Below are positions 1 to 27,002 of a stretch of DNA of 33,202 nt, one piece after another. The first letter of the stretch is position 1. Every line of letters starts with the position of its first letter. The stretch spans positions 1,121,467 through 1,154,668 of the forward strand of contig BJOX01000031.1 in NCBI GenBank assembly GCA_009731375.1, in the 5' to 3' direction. This DNA comes from Paulinella micropora (lineage: Eukaryota; Cercozoa; Imbricatea; Euglyphida). The notes beneath the pieces were generated by a model. The model did not search any database and was not told where the DNA came from. It saw only the letters and a program-made list of their open reading frames with translations. A program made the position numbers and the translations under genes.

Positions 1-93
1 ACGGGGGGGTGGAGGACCTCGAACAAGGGTATTGGAGGCTTATGTCCGTTGAGGATATGCCATTAGCTGCATCAGTACGCCTCAGATATAGTA
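1..93. repeat. 93-bp dispersed repeat, copy 1
   Basis: This block is identical over all 93 bases to 848-940 and is cut by the window edge. Both copies end at the same base and run straight into a trinucleotide tail, (TAA)n here and (TAT)n in the other copy. A fixed 3' end plus a simple-repeat tail is typical of the 3' end of a SINE or LINE, but I do not recognise the family. Confidence 0.85.
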
Positions 94-193
94 AATAACA
101 ATAACAATAATAATAATAATAATAATAGTAGTAGTAGTAGTAGTTGTAGTAGTAGTAGTAGTAGTAGTAGTAGTAATAATAATAATAATAATA

Positions 194-263
<70 letters not shown>

Positions 264-286
264 TAATAATAATAATAACAATAATA
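94..286. repeat. (TAA/TAG)n microsatellite
   Basis: Trinucleotide array of AAT and AGT units separating the 93-bp repeat from the inverted SINE copy. It may be the joined tails of the two elements. The long open frames across it are low-complexity artefacts. Confidence 0.9.
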
Positions 287-503
287 GTGCTTCTCTGTCA
301 ATGGCTGATGCAAATCTGCACATGCGCCTCCATCGTCTCACCCGTGAGGGGAGTACGAAGAATTGACGATAGGCTCTAATGANNNNNNNNNNNNNNNNNN
401 NNNNNNNNNNNNNNNNNNNNNNNNNNNNNNNNNNNNNNNNNNNNNNNNNNNNNNNNNNNNNNNCCAGATGGTAGAACTTGACCACTGGGCTATCACAGTG
501 TAC
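287..503 (-). mobile_element. tRNA-derived SINE-like element, copy 1 (gapped)
   Basis: Inverted copy of the element at 4985-5262. The tRNA-like head reads on the minus strand from about 503 down to 464 (GATAGCCCAGTGGTCAAG). The 3' end lies at 287-382, next to an (AAT)n tail. Ns at 383-463 hide the middle, including box B. The plus-strand copy has about 130 bases where 81 Ns stand here; losing one of its two 35-bp internal units would explain much of that, or the gap size is arbitrary. Confidence 0.75.
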
Positions 504-847
504 TATATTACATTATTATCATTATTATTCAGCCCAATGGCCTCAAGGCGTTAAACTGTGACGCCAACTCATAACCCTTTGGTGGTAGATGCTGGGGAGG
601 AGGGTCGTTGCGCGCGTAAAAGATCTTAAACTCCGCATATGCTGGTTGATAGCCCAGGACCCAGCAGACACCAGATTGTTATGGGTGGGGTTTCGAGGCA
701 GCTCTAGCAACCGCGCTTGGTGTATGCACTTGCACATTCGGTGACGTCTTGCAAGAGGTTGCTGGGACTGCGGAATAACCTCGGCTTAGTGCAGTCTTGC
801 CCTCAGGAGCTCCATCGGTGGCCCCGATCATCAGGCGAGAGACTGAC
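504..847. other. Unrecognised spacer upstream of gene A
   Basis: No coding sequence recognised. It may include the body of the element whose 3' end is the 93-bp repeat at 848-940, since that repeat continues leftward without an obvious boundary. Short open frames on both strands have no recognisable motif. Confidence 0.4.
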
Positions 848-940
848 ACGGGGGGGTGGAGGACCTCGAACAAGGGTATTGGAGGCTTATGTCCGTTGAG
901 GATATGCCATTAGCTGCATCAGTACGCCTCAGATATAGTA
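848..940. repeat. 93-bp dispersed repeat, copy 2
   Basis: Identical to 1-93 and in the same orientation, 847 bp apart. It is followed by a (TAT)n tail that runs to about 982, just before the first visible gene A exon. Confidence 0.85.
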
Positions 941-983
941 TTATTATTATTATTATTATTGTTATTATCATCATCACTATTAG

Positions 984-6781
<5,798 letters not shown>

Positions 6782-7238
6782 ATCATTGCTTCGCAGGCTG
6801 ATGCACACTTATTGAGCATCAGGAATTCTTAGAATCCACACGAGAAAACATGCTAGAAGCTAAAAGACAAGCTGTATGAAGGTGTTGTTGTTGTTGTTGT
6901 TGTTTTTCAAGTCTTGTTTGTTGTTTGTTGTGGTTCTTACCAGAGTTCGATCAATTTGCTTGCCATAAGCAGTCAAGCATTGTTTTTCCGTCACTCGTGT
7001 GTCTTTGTCTACAAATTTACCGCAACATGCGTGTTTCACGGAAATCGGGGAAAAGGCAAAAGAGTGGGAAAAAGGCAATAGTTAATATTTTCTAAAAAGA
7101 TCTTTGACTTAATCGTTTGAAATCATTTCTGAACGGAATCGAAAACTAGTTATATAGTGAAGTCGAAACGTGCAGAGGAGAATCTGATGAACCGGTCAAA
7201 AAGAGTTGCTTATCAACGGTAAATGTTTTGGCCGGTCG
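6782..7238. other. Spacer after gene A
   Basis: Between the gene A stop and the piggyBac left end. It holds a short (GTT)n run at 6882-6903 and otherwise moderately AT-rich unique sequence. I see no gene and no clear polyadenylation signal. Confidence 0.5.
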
Positions 7239-7258
7239 TTAATGTCTATGTGCCTGGT

Positions 7259-7294
7259 GATGCCGGCCGGCATCCTCTGATGCCGACCGGCATC
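7259..7294. repeat. piggyBac left subterminal palindromes
   Basis: Two 16-bp palindromes, GATGCCGGCCGGCATC at 7259-7274 and GATGCCGACCGGCATC at 7279-7294, just inside the left end. The matching pair near the right end suggests transposase-binding sites (inference). Confidence 0.8.
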
Positions 7295-7418
7295 ACTTTT
7301 TAGTGACAGGTTTTCAAAAAATTCTTCCGAGACAACCGCTGCTGATTTTGTAAAATAAACTCTAGAAAAATATAGGAAAATATCTAGAAATCGACTGGTA
7401 AAATTTCTGCTCAGTCCT

Positions 7419-8030
7419 TTGAGTAGAAGTTATTTAAATAGTTCGACAAGTGCTGACCCTAAGATTGGCTTTTTTCCACGTGAAGTCGTTGCGAGCAAAA
7501 AAGATGGAGGTGGGCAGCGGGTGACCCTTTCGATCGCTGTTGCGAAGTTTGGCAGTGCCTGGGCCAAGAAAAAATTTGGTGATCCGACTTACCTTGAAAT
7601 TGATGCTTTGGGGACACTAAAAAAACGAGAATCCAAGAAAGAGAAAGCATTCGTTACCATCATCTGCGTTTTGATGGGAAGGATTATTATGTGTTTGAGA
7701 AGAACTGCAAACCATGCAACTTGCATGCAGGACTCGGGGCTTTATAAGTTCATAAATGGTGACGGAGAAGAGGTGGAGATGAAGGTTTCAGAGGATGAAG
7801 AGGAGGAGGAGCAAGAGCAGGAGGATGAGAAGGAGCAGAAGGTGGAGGCGGAAAACGATGATGAGGAGGGGGGTGACGACGAAGGCAATCCTGTTTACAA
7901 CCCCAGCCCCTACACACCCCAGCAAGTAACTGAAGAGAAAGCAAAACTCATATCTATGAGATTCAACTGGGTCTTGGGTCCTCAGACCGTGGACCAGAGC
8001 AGCGATCGACCTCGCCACAAGGCGAGGTCG
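7419..8030 (+). pseudogene. N-terminal part of the piggyBac transposase
   Basis: Open frame upstream of the copia insertion. It shows a Lys-rich region, then a long Glu/Asp run (about 7785-7890) and a short region ending PRHKARS at the insertion site. Acidic N-termini are common in piggyBac transposases. Removing copia and one GGTCG restores continuity into SMDQKFDIG at 11499 onward. The start is uncertain: the frame opens at a TTG with no upstream ATG in frame. Around 7650-7735 another frame reads plausibly (RFDGKDYYVFEKNCKPC), suggesting compensating frameshifts. Assigned by position in the element. Confidence 0.55.
8026..8030. repeat. Copia target-site duplication, left
   Basis: GGTCG directly before the left LTR, repeated at 11494-11498 directly after the right LTR. 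A 5-bp duplication fits a copia integrase. Confidence 0.8.
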
Positions 8031-8322
8031 CTTAAGGAATCTGGACCGGTTGTAGTGGCTCAGAATCGAACTAGTGCGTCCCCCAATAAGTTCCCCAGTA
8101 TACCAGTTCAAATATTTACTTATTCAATGATTCTGATCAACAGACACGATCCTGCCACAGAAATCAAAAAGGACAGTAACGTTCGTACTCAGTGATAATG
8201 ATATGGCTGAAATAGGTAATGCCTAAAAAGGTAGCCACCAGTACCAGAAATGTCACAATATGACTAGTACTTAGTATTAATATTAAGGGCCGCTATGACT
8301 AATTACTCTCCCACTTCCTAAG
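8031..8322 (-). repeat. Copia 3' LTR (292 bp)
   Basis: Starts CTTAAGGAATC and ends CACTTCCTAAG on the plus strand. It aligns end to end with the two parts of the right LTR (10630-10768 and 11343-11493). Confidence 0.85.
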
Positions 8323-8549
8323 CTCACACTAATTAGGAATAAAGGCCCGCAATGAACAAAATTAAAACGATTACTTTGCCGACAGATAATACTATCATTG
8401 TCTCCGAAAACAGGAGATGACGATCCGCCACTTCCGATCTAAACCCGCGTCACGCCGTGGCTAAGTCACTACTCGGACTGTCACCCCAACTTCTTGATCT
8501 CCCCCGAACTTAATACTCGGCCGCGGTTAATAAGCCTACCACTTACTAA
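8323..8549. other. Copia internal non-coding segment
   Basis: Lies between the Gag stop and the 3' LTR, where pol would normally be encoded. No reading frame or copia motif is visible, and no clear polypurine tract beyond AGGAAGTGGGAGAG at the LTR edge. Confidence 0.5.
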
Positions 8550-10223
8550 TCACCCGATGCCTGCGCGTTGAGACGGCCCTCCCGGAGCCAACGAGCATGA
8601 ATGCGGGCCTATCGCACGATCGTTGTTATCTCCCCCCGCCTTCAGGTTTGCATCTTCTTTCCTCAGCCGCACGCCGACCCCCGCCTCTTTAATCTGCTTT
8701 TCCTCTTTCGCACATCCGAGCCCCTTGTTGACTTCCCCTCCTTTCTCCTTTTCCATCTCGTCCTTGTCCGAGTCCGATGGGTCCAATAGTTGTTCGCAGA
8801 ACCGCTGTGCCGCCTTCATGTTAATGGCGAACTCCTCCTCCAACTCCTTCTTCACCGCCGTGCCTACGCATTTTAGCATGTAGGCCTTCCCTGGCCTCTC
8901 CTCCTCACTCTCACTCTCACTGTCTGCTCCTGGCATCTTCTTCAGGGCACTCGGCCCATACTTCCTCTTGTTCAGCAAACTCATCGCCTTACTTATGTCC
9001 TTCTTCAACTTTTTCTCCTTCTTGTTCACTCCTTCTTCTCCCTCAGAGTCACTAGAGCTTTCATCCTTCTTCCCTCTTTCTTTCGCTTTCTTCCTCCCCT
9101 CTCCTTCTATCGTCTTACAATTGGTCATGGGATGATCTCCCCCGCACTTCGCACACTCCTTCGTATACTCAGCAGCAACATGCCCTTTCTCTCGACAGTT
9201 AAAGCAAGTCTTCGTCTCCTCTTTCTTCTTTCTTCTCTTCCCTTCTTATTCTGTGTGCTTGAACTTACACTTATCCATACTTGCACCCCACTGTCCTCTC
9301 AAAGACAAAACATTCCCCATGCATGACTCCCTCTATGTGCTTAAAGTTGCATGCCTTCCCTTTCAAGCACCCTCTCGCACTCTGAAAGAACACACATACC
9401 TTCTCAGTGCTTGCCTTAGCAGCATAAACAATTGACCCTCCTTCTTTCTTCTTTCCTTCTCCCTTCCCTTCCCTCCTCTCCTCATTGACATTTTGCCCAA
9501 AGTCAGGCGAATCATCCCTCACCAAGTCACTCACACTTCTCCCCGCCTTACCCGTCAATCTCTCATACACAAACAAAAACGCTCTCTTCCTTGGCTTCGT
9601 CACCTCTGCCTTCACACTACCTTCATATCTATGAGCCATCTTATTGTTCTCCTCCCTCTCTAACTTCTCTTTCTCAGTGATAGCTCTCTCTTGGGCTGCC
9701 TTTCCTTCAGTCTCAACTGATTCTTGTGCTGAGGGTGAAGCTAACATACTCCCCTCACCTCACTTGCCTTCCTCAGTCTTTCCACCGCCTCTTTCAGCCT
9801 CACGCTCGTCCTCTTATCAGCAATGCTGGGTGTGCTTTGCTTCATGGTTAATGGTGATCTCATTTCTGTCTCCTCCCTTTCTTTTCTCGTCACCTCCCTC
9901 ACACTTTCCTCTTCCTCCTTCTCTTTTTCTTTTCCCCCATCCCCATACAACTCCTCCCACAGCCACATATATTTAGGCACATCCTTCCCTCTAGACTGCA
10001 ATGCAGTAATATGTTCTTCATGAACCATGCGATAATGTTCATTTACAGGTTTGAGGGCTCCCTCTAAACCTTTCTCCCCCAGTCTCAGCAAAACAGCTCT
10101 TCTCCATTCCTTGAATTGTTTTTTCCCATCGTATGCTTCTTCATTATTTTCCCCTTGTGTTACGTTTCCCCTCCTCTTCACTGTCGTGAGTTGGTACCTT
10201 TCCTCTACTAGCGGGAACGACAT
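8550..10223 (-). pseudogene. copia Gag with CCCH and CCHC zinc motifs, frameshifted
   Basis: Capsid-type nucleic-acid-binding protein in three overlapping frames: 10223-9741, 9747-9271 and ~9260-8550. The first part starts MSFPLVEERY and contains KKQFKEWRRAVLLRL, like the Gag N-terminus of copia elements. The second part has a CCCH finger, C-x8-C-x5-C-x3-H (9337-9396), and the start of another (C-x8-C) broken by a frameshift near 9270. The third part has a knuckle C-x2-C-x4-H whose final Cys position is Tyr (about 9166-9210), then C-x2-C-x3-H-x4-C (about 9117-9156), followed by an acidic, Lys-rich tail. CCCH fingers in a copia Gag are unusual. With two frame breaks it is probably dead; a programmed frameshift at the first junction cannot be excluded. 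Confidence 0.72.
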
Positions 10224-10612
10224 GTCTGCAGCAGCTGCAGTGTCCCAGTTAGCTTGCTTGACGATACCTCAGTCCAAGCCTCCCCCTTTTCCCTGATGGT
10301 CTGTGCTCACCAGCACTCACTCCCCTTTTCCCTGTGTAGAAAGTCCGCGGTGCTTCAGTGTCCACCGACGTTGTCCACGATCCCTCCCTTTTCCCTTTTC
10401 CCAGTTAATCTTTTTTCCCGAGCCCCAGATCGCCCAGATGGCACCTAGATGGCGAAAGTATTTTGTTGTGCACTCCCCCTCAGGTAAGCAGTATGCTTCC
10501 CTGTCTGTGCCACTCAAGGTGTGGCACTACCTATCCAGCGGTTGCCCTTCTGGCCTGAAGGGTCTTGGATCCAGCTAGCTTCTTTTCTGGTTTGCGCTTC
10601 AGGGTGTTCAAC
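10224..10612. other. Copia leader between primer site and Gag
   Basis: Pyrimidine-rich on the plus strand (purine-rich in the element's sense). No gene is recognised; it corresponds to the 5' untranslated leader of the element. Confidence 0.5.
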
Positions 10613-10629
10613 GCTCAAGGCTCATAACC
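10613..10629 (-). promoter_or_regulatory. Copia primer-binding site (half-tRNA iMet type)
   Basis: Directly after the 5' LTR the minus strand reads GGTTATGAGCC. Its complement GGCTCATAACC contains the CAU anticodon and flanks of initiator tRNA-Met. Drosophila copia and yeast Ty5 are known to prime from an internal fragment of this tRNA rather than from its 3' end, and this site fits that type. Confidence 0.7.
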
Positions 10630-11493
10630 CTTAAGAAATCTGGACCGGTTGTAGTGGCTCAGGATCGAACTAGGGCATCCCCCAGTAAGTCCCCCAGTAT
10701 ACCAGTTCAAATATTTACTTATTCAATGGTTCTGATCAACAGACACGATCCCGCCACAGAAATCAAAAGTGATGGGACTGTGTGGGAATGGTGCAACTGA
10801 AAGGTCAGTGGAACTGGGCTCGAAATTGTCTACCTGGCTAGTTCCTACGGCTATCCTGGTGTCTATGAGCCCTGTGTTGTGCTTGGGTCATTTTCATGGT
10901 CGATTTCTGGCTGTGTGTCTATCTCCCCTCAGTTGCATCTTCCCATACTACTTTAGGTTCAATTGACTCCCTTACCCTACTGAGATCAAAACGGACATTT
11001 CTGACTCCTGATAATACCTTCTGTCCGTCCCAAACTCTGTACAAATCTCGATGCATATCGTATCCAACTAACTTTACTAACTTACCGGGCATGGATCCTT
11101 TACCGTTTACTTTTCCTACGTGCATTACCCATACACCCCATTGGTCGCAATTGGTGCAATGGCGGTGCCTGTTTGAACAGTAACTGATAAGGGGACATGC
11201 CCTTATGCTGTCCTTTAGTTAAAGGCAAAATATTATATAACACAGTGGCTGTATGTTCCATTTCTGCCCAGAAGTTAGGCGGAAATCGAGCATGCTGCCT
11301 AAGTGCGCGAGCAGGCCCCCCCGCCACCCCATTCATTCTCTCGACAGTAACGTTCGTACTCAGTGGTAATGATATGACTGAAATAGGTAATGCCTAAAAA
11401 GGTAGCCACCAGTACCAGAAATGTCACAATATGACTAGTACTTAGTATTAATATTAAGGGCCGCTATGACTAATTACTCTCCCACTTCCTAAG
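10630..11493 (-). repeat. Copia 5' LTR, interrupted by a pol fragment
   Basis: LTR sequence at 10630-10768 and 11343-11493 is separated by about 574 bp that is absent from the other LTR. The two LTR parts together match the 3' LTR end to end. Confidence 0.82.
10769..11342 (-). pseudogene. copia integrase fragment inside the 5' LTR
   Basis: On the minus strand this reads as the C-terminal part of a copia integrase core and the following region: MNGVAGGPARALRQHARFPP, FWAEMEHTATVLYNILP, GMSPYQLLF, then, after a frame break near 11110, GKLVKLVGYDMHRDLYRVWD and RNVRFDLSRV, with further broken sequence to about 10770. It has the same strand as the host element but lies outside the normal pol position. 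I see no target duplication around it. Confidence 0.8.
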
Positions 11494-11498
11494 GGTCG
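11494..11498. repeat. Copia target-site duplication, right
   Basis: GGTCG directly after the right LTR, matching 8026-8030. Confidence 0.8.
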
Positions 11499-11759
11499 TC
11501 GATGGATCAAAAATTTGACATCGGCCCCACCCTGTACGTACTCAAACTTGATTTCTCTCTCTGTTGACTTTTATTTATCTATGCCAGCAGCATGACAACT
11601 CCTCGAGACTTCCTCTTTCTGTTCCCCCCTTTTTTTTTGAATTATGTTATAAACTTGCAGAGAGATTGAAGAGAGAAGATAAAATTTCTAGTCTAGTTTT
11701 TGTTGCTGCTTTTTCTTAATCATGGTGTCCACTTTGCTACCGTTTTTTGCGTCATTTGT

Positions 11760-11798
<39 letters not shown>

Positions 11799-13372
11799 CA
11801 ACTGCANNNNNNNNNNTCAAGTTCCATACTGAGATGTTGCCAACTATACTCAACCTCACTTCCGTGGAGCTCGCAAAAGATCCAATCCCCCCGTATGAGA
11901 TTCCCCCTTACAGAGGATGAGTTTTGGGTTTTTAGGCCTCCTAATTCGTATATCATTAGCAGATAGGGGCCGAAGGAGGTGTCACTGGGGTAAGGTAAGT
12001 GAAGTGGGCACAGACTGCCTGCCGGGGGATGACTTTAGTAAGTTTATTGCACTCAATCGGTTCGATGCTATTTTCAGATGTTTGACATTTGGCCCCCCCT
12101 CATCAGACACTGACCCTTTTCTTCCCATTCGCGCTTTTGCTGAGGCAGTTGGCAAGAAGGCAGAGCAATCCATAGTGCCAGGGCTTATAATTACTGTTGA
12201 TGAAGCGTGGGGCAGTATACAGGAGATAAAATGCCTGGCAAAATGGTGATCCCCAGGAAGCCGATCCCTGTTGGGAAGGAGTATCATACAGCCTGTGACG
12301 TGGAATCGGGCATCTGTATCGCAAAGGAGATGGTTGAGGGGCAAGTGAGAGATCGACAAAAAGAGTTTGCGGCTGCTCTGGGGGTTACTACTGCAACTAC
12401 GCTTAGGTTGACGAAGCCGTGGTGGGGAACGGGCCGTATCTTTGTCGGTGATTCGTGGTTTGCCTCTGTCAAAACAGCCCGTGATGGAGATGAAGAAAAG
12501 GGGATGTGATTTTGTGGGCATGGTTAAGACTGCGCACTCAGGGTTTCCTGTGAAGTTACTTCATAGCTCAAGGGGCGGGGCCAAGGGGGATTTAGCCTCA
12601 GCTACATGCGAAAAGGATGGGTTAAGCTGCTCGCAGTCAACCAAAACGATCATAATCAGCAGCAGATTATAGCTACTTGCTCTACTACTTTGGCGGGTAA
12701 ACCTCGGAATGCGCCTTTTTCTCACTCACAGCCACAAGTCCCGCGCTGCCAGGCCGTAGCTTTGTATTATTCAGCTTTTAACGCAGTCGATATGTTCAAT
12801 GCCGCTCGCCACGGGTCCAATTCTCTCAACCTCTCTGTTGCCACCCATGATTGGGCTAAGGTAGATTTCTTCATTTTGATTGACTTCATTCTCACCAACG
12901 CGTACAGGCATTATCTCAAATTTTCTGTCACTGTTTTAGCCACCCTAATCTAATGAAAGGTGATGGCAGGCCGGGCTATTTCAAATCCTTGGTCGCGAAA
13001 GGGCTGTTAAGGAAGGTCGATGAGGCTGAAATAGATGCTATTCTTGCCCCTCCCCGTGTGGCAGAAGTCAGTATCGACCCCAACCCACCCTCATGCATGC
13101 TTCTGTCCAGGTATCCAATGACCGTTCAGGGAGATAAGGTTAAGAAGAAGCGGGAGGCAGGTGACGCCTTCCCTGGTAGTACGGAGAGGGCGAAGAGACG
13201 TAGATGCAGTGTGTGCCTGTATGCGTACGCAGAGAAGAAGGTGAATTTTACTGAGTATCACTGCGCGACCTGTGGACCAAACATGCATCTATGTAACTCT
13301 AAAGAACGTACGTGTCACGCCTGGCATGAACAGCACGGCAAGCCCCTCTCCAAGAAGCGGAAACACGCTTAG
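11499..13372 (+). pseudogene. piggyBac transposase, DDD catalytic part, multiply frameshifted
   Basis: Catalyses cut-and-paste transposition at TTAA in intact relatives. Visible in order: LTEDEFWVF then GLLIRISLAD in another frame (near 11930), DPFLPIRAFAEAV, VDEAWGS (first Asp, 12199), KMVIPRKPIPVGKEYH, IFVGDSWFASV (second Asp, 12450), GCDFVGMVKT, FNAVDMFNAARHG (third Asp, 12789), FILTNAYRHYL, and a C-terminal Cys/His cluster (CSVC, CATC, HLC, CHAWHEQH; 13207-13335) before a basic tail and stop. Frame changes occur near 11930, 12210, 12480, 12615 and 12940, so the gene is dead. The stretch 11520-11890, with a 37-T run and a gap at 11807-11816, shows no transposase motif and may be intron or decay. 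Confidence 0.88.
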
Positions 13373-13391
13373 GCACCCTCTCAAAGACAGT

Positions 13392-13601
13392 GATGCCACG
13401 CGGCATCAGTCTAAAAATGACTATGACTCAAGTGTGAGTCGGACACTGTTAGAGGTTAGATTTTAATATATAATTATAATAAATTTTCATTGAATTTGAT
13501 ACAGGAAATCAAAGGTTTAATATTAATATTGAAAAAAAAATTTAAAAAAATTATTTTTTAACCTATTGAAACAACTTGAAATATTGATGCCGCCCGGCAT
13601 C
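13392..13601. repeat. piggyBac right subterminal palindromes
   Basis: GATGCCACGCGGCATC at 13392-13407 and GATGCCGCCCGGCATC at 13586-13601 match the pair at the left end. AT-rich sequence lies between them. Confidence 0.75.
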
Positions 13602-13627
13602 CAGACACAGGCACATAGACTCATTAA

Positions 13628-14734
13628 GGTGCTCAGTCTGATAGTCACGTTGTGTCTGGGTTGACACTGTGCTATATTATTAATAAAGTAGCACATATTT
13701 ACCTATCTGCGCCTATTACCGCACGTCTTCTATTAAGATGATTCAAGTGACTGCCTTCAGCACTTCAGTAAGCCTGTTGTACACTTTTTAGTGCCACCGT
13801 AGGCTGCCTAATGCCAGCTCACCAAAAGTGTGTGTGCCGGGGCCGCGGCGATTAAAGCTCTGTGTCAGAGTTCAAGTTCGCACAACAAGCAGGCCGCGTC
13901 TCCGACCGATAACCTGTTCGGGCGCCGACCAATACTATGATATTAATAAGTTAATATATTATAAAGATTCGGAACTCACTATGAACTGCGTCTGCAGTAA
14001 CAAAGCTTTAATAACGCGCCGCACCAACAAAGGGCGCATAGTAATATGACTGGCCGGATATAAGTAATGCAGTGACCCTAACGACGCCGTCACCTTACTC
14101 TTATACGGCCGGTCCATGTAACTATTAACATTGATTATTAGTTCTAACAATAAATTCAAGAAGAAACCGGCTTATCAAGTTATTAATACCGGTAATGTTT
14201 AATAAATTAAACTGTCCTTGATAAATTGTATATAAGTTGAAATTATGATCACTGGTTCTCCAAGCAGAGCAGACTCGAGCGGCAGTTGAAAACTCAGTAT
14301 GGGTGTCACGGAGCTTTCATGTGAAGTGCACAGCTTGATCACGCAACATTGTTACAATGAACTGTTCATGGACCGAGAACACCAACGTCAACGTTAGATG
14401 ATTCCGGTGGCAGTCACACTTGATATGGGACAACATTTTTTGCCCTTGGGACTTAATCTCCAATCACGCGTCATGTCCCGACTCGGACTCTGCATAAATT
14501 AATATTGATGTAGACAAATCAATCTTCATCTTTTACTGGACAAAGCAAGCAAATGGATCCACAGCCGGTTAGAGCATGATTGGCTGCTTGTCGTGGTACC
14601 GATCAGACAGCATTGACGAAGCCTGGGCTATTTGTATAATCACGCAAGGGCAGAGAACGGTCAAGTGTTCACAGCGCTCGAACCATAACATGGAGCAAAC
14701 TGCAAGGACACGCTGTGCTTTCTCGCGAACTAGA
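13628..14734. other. Unrecognised spacer between piggyBac and gene B
   Basis: About 1.1 kb with no convincing coding frame on either strand. AT-rich patches (TATTAATAAG type) alternate with more GC-rich ones. It should contain the 3' untranslated region of gene B, which reads leftward, but I cannot place a polyadenylation signal. Confidence 0.5.
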
Positions 14735-26843
<12,109 letters not shown>

Positions 26844-26884
26844 CTACATACATACATACGTACATACATGTATTCATACATACG

Positions 26885-26937
26885 TAGATAGGTAGGTAGG
26901 TAGGTAGGTAGGTAGGTAGGTAGAGAGAAAAAGAGAA

Positions 26938-26968
<31 letters not shown>

Positions 26969-27002
26969 GAGAGAGAGAGGGAGAGGGCAAAAAAAAAAAA
27001 AA
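26885..27002. repeat. (GGTA)n and (GA)n arrays next to a gap
   Basis: GGTA array, then GA/GGGA purines and an A run ending at the 898-N gap 27003-27900. Confidence 0.9.

Larger units (their letters stand above)
8031..11493 (-). mobile_element. Ty1/copia-type LTR retrotransposon, Gag-only internal region
   Basis: Minus-strand element flanked by GGTCG. The 3' LTR is at 8031-8322 and the 5' LTR at 10630-11493. The interior encodes only Gag; no protease, reverse transcriptase or RNase H lies between the LTRs. The LTR ends are not TG...CA but imperfectly inverted CTTAAG/CTTAGG. The primer-binding site matches the anticodon region of initiator tRNA-Met. The LTRs differ at about ten sites in ~290 bases, nearly all transitions, so the insertion is not recent. 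Movement would have needed enzymes from a full-length relative. Confidence 0.82.
7239..13627 (+). mobile_element. piggyBac-type DNA transposon with a copia element inserted
   Basis: Both ends abut TTAA (7239-7242 and 13624-13627), the target site of piggyBac elements. Inside lie imperfect inverted ends: left TGTCTATGTGCCTG from 7243, right (minus strand) TGAGTCTATGTGCCTG from 13623. Each end also carries two copies of a 16-bp palindrome. Subtracting the nested copia (3463 bp plus one 5-bp duplication) leaves about 2.9 kb, a normal piggyBac length. The transposase is read on the plus strand and is broken. No other transposon gene is visible. Confidence 0.88.

Noticed and set aside
8031-8150. 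Second tRNA-derived SINE (TAGTTCGATTCTGAG on the minus strand)
   Set aside because: The box-B-like string lies inside the LTR, is present in both LTRs, and has no matching box A.
7419-8195. Complete 258-residue gene ending at 8195
   Set aside because: The end (after 8030) is copia LTR sequence. Only the part before the insertion belongs to the piggyBac transposase.
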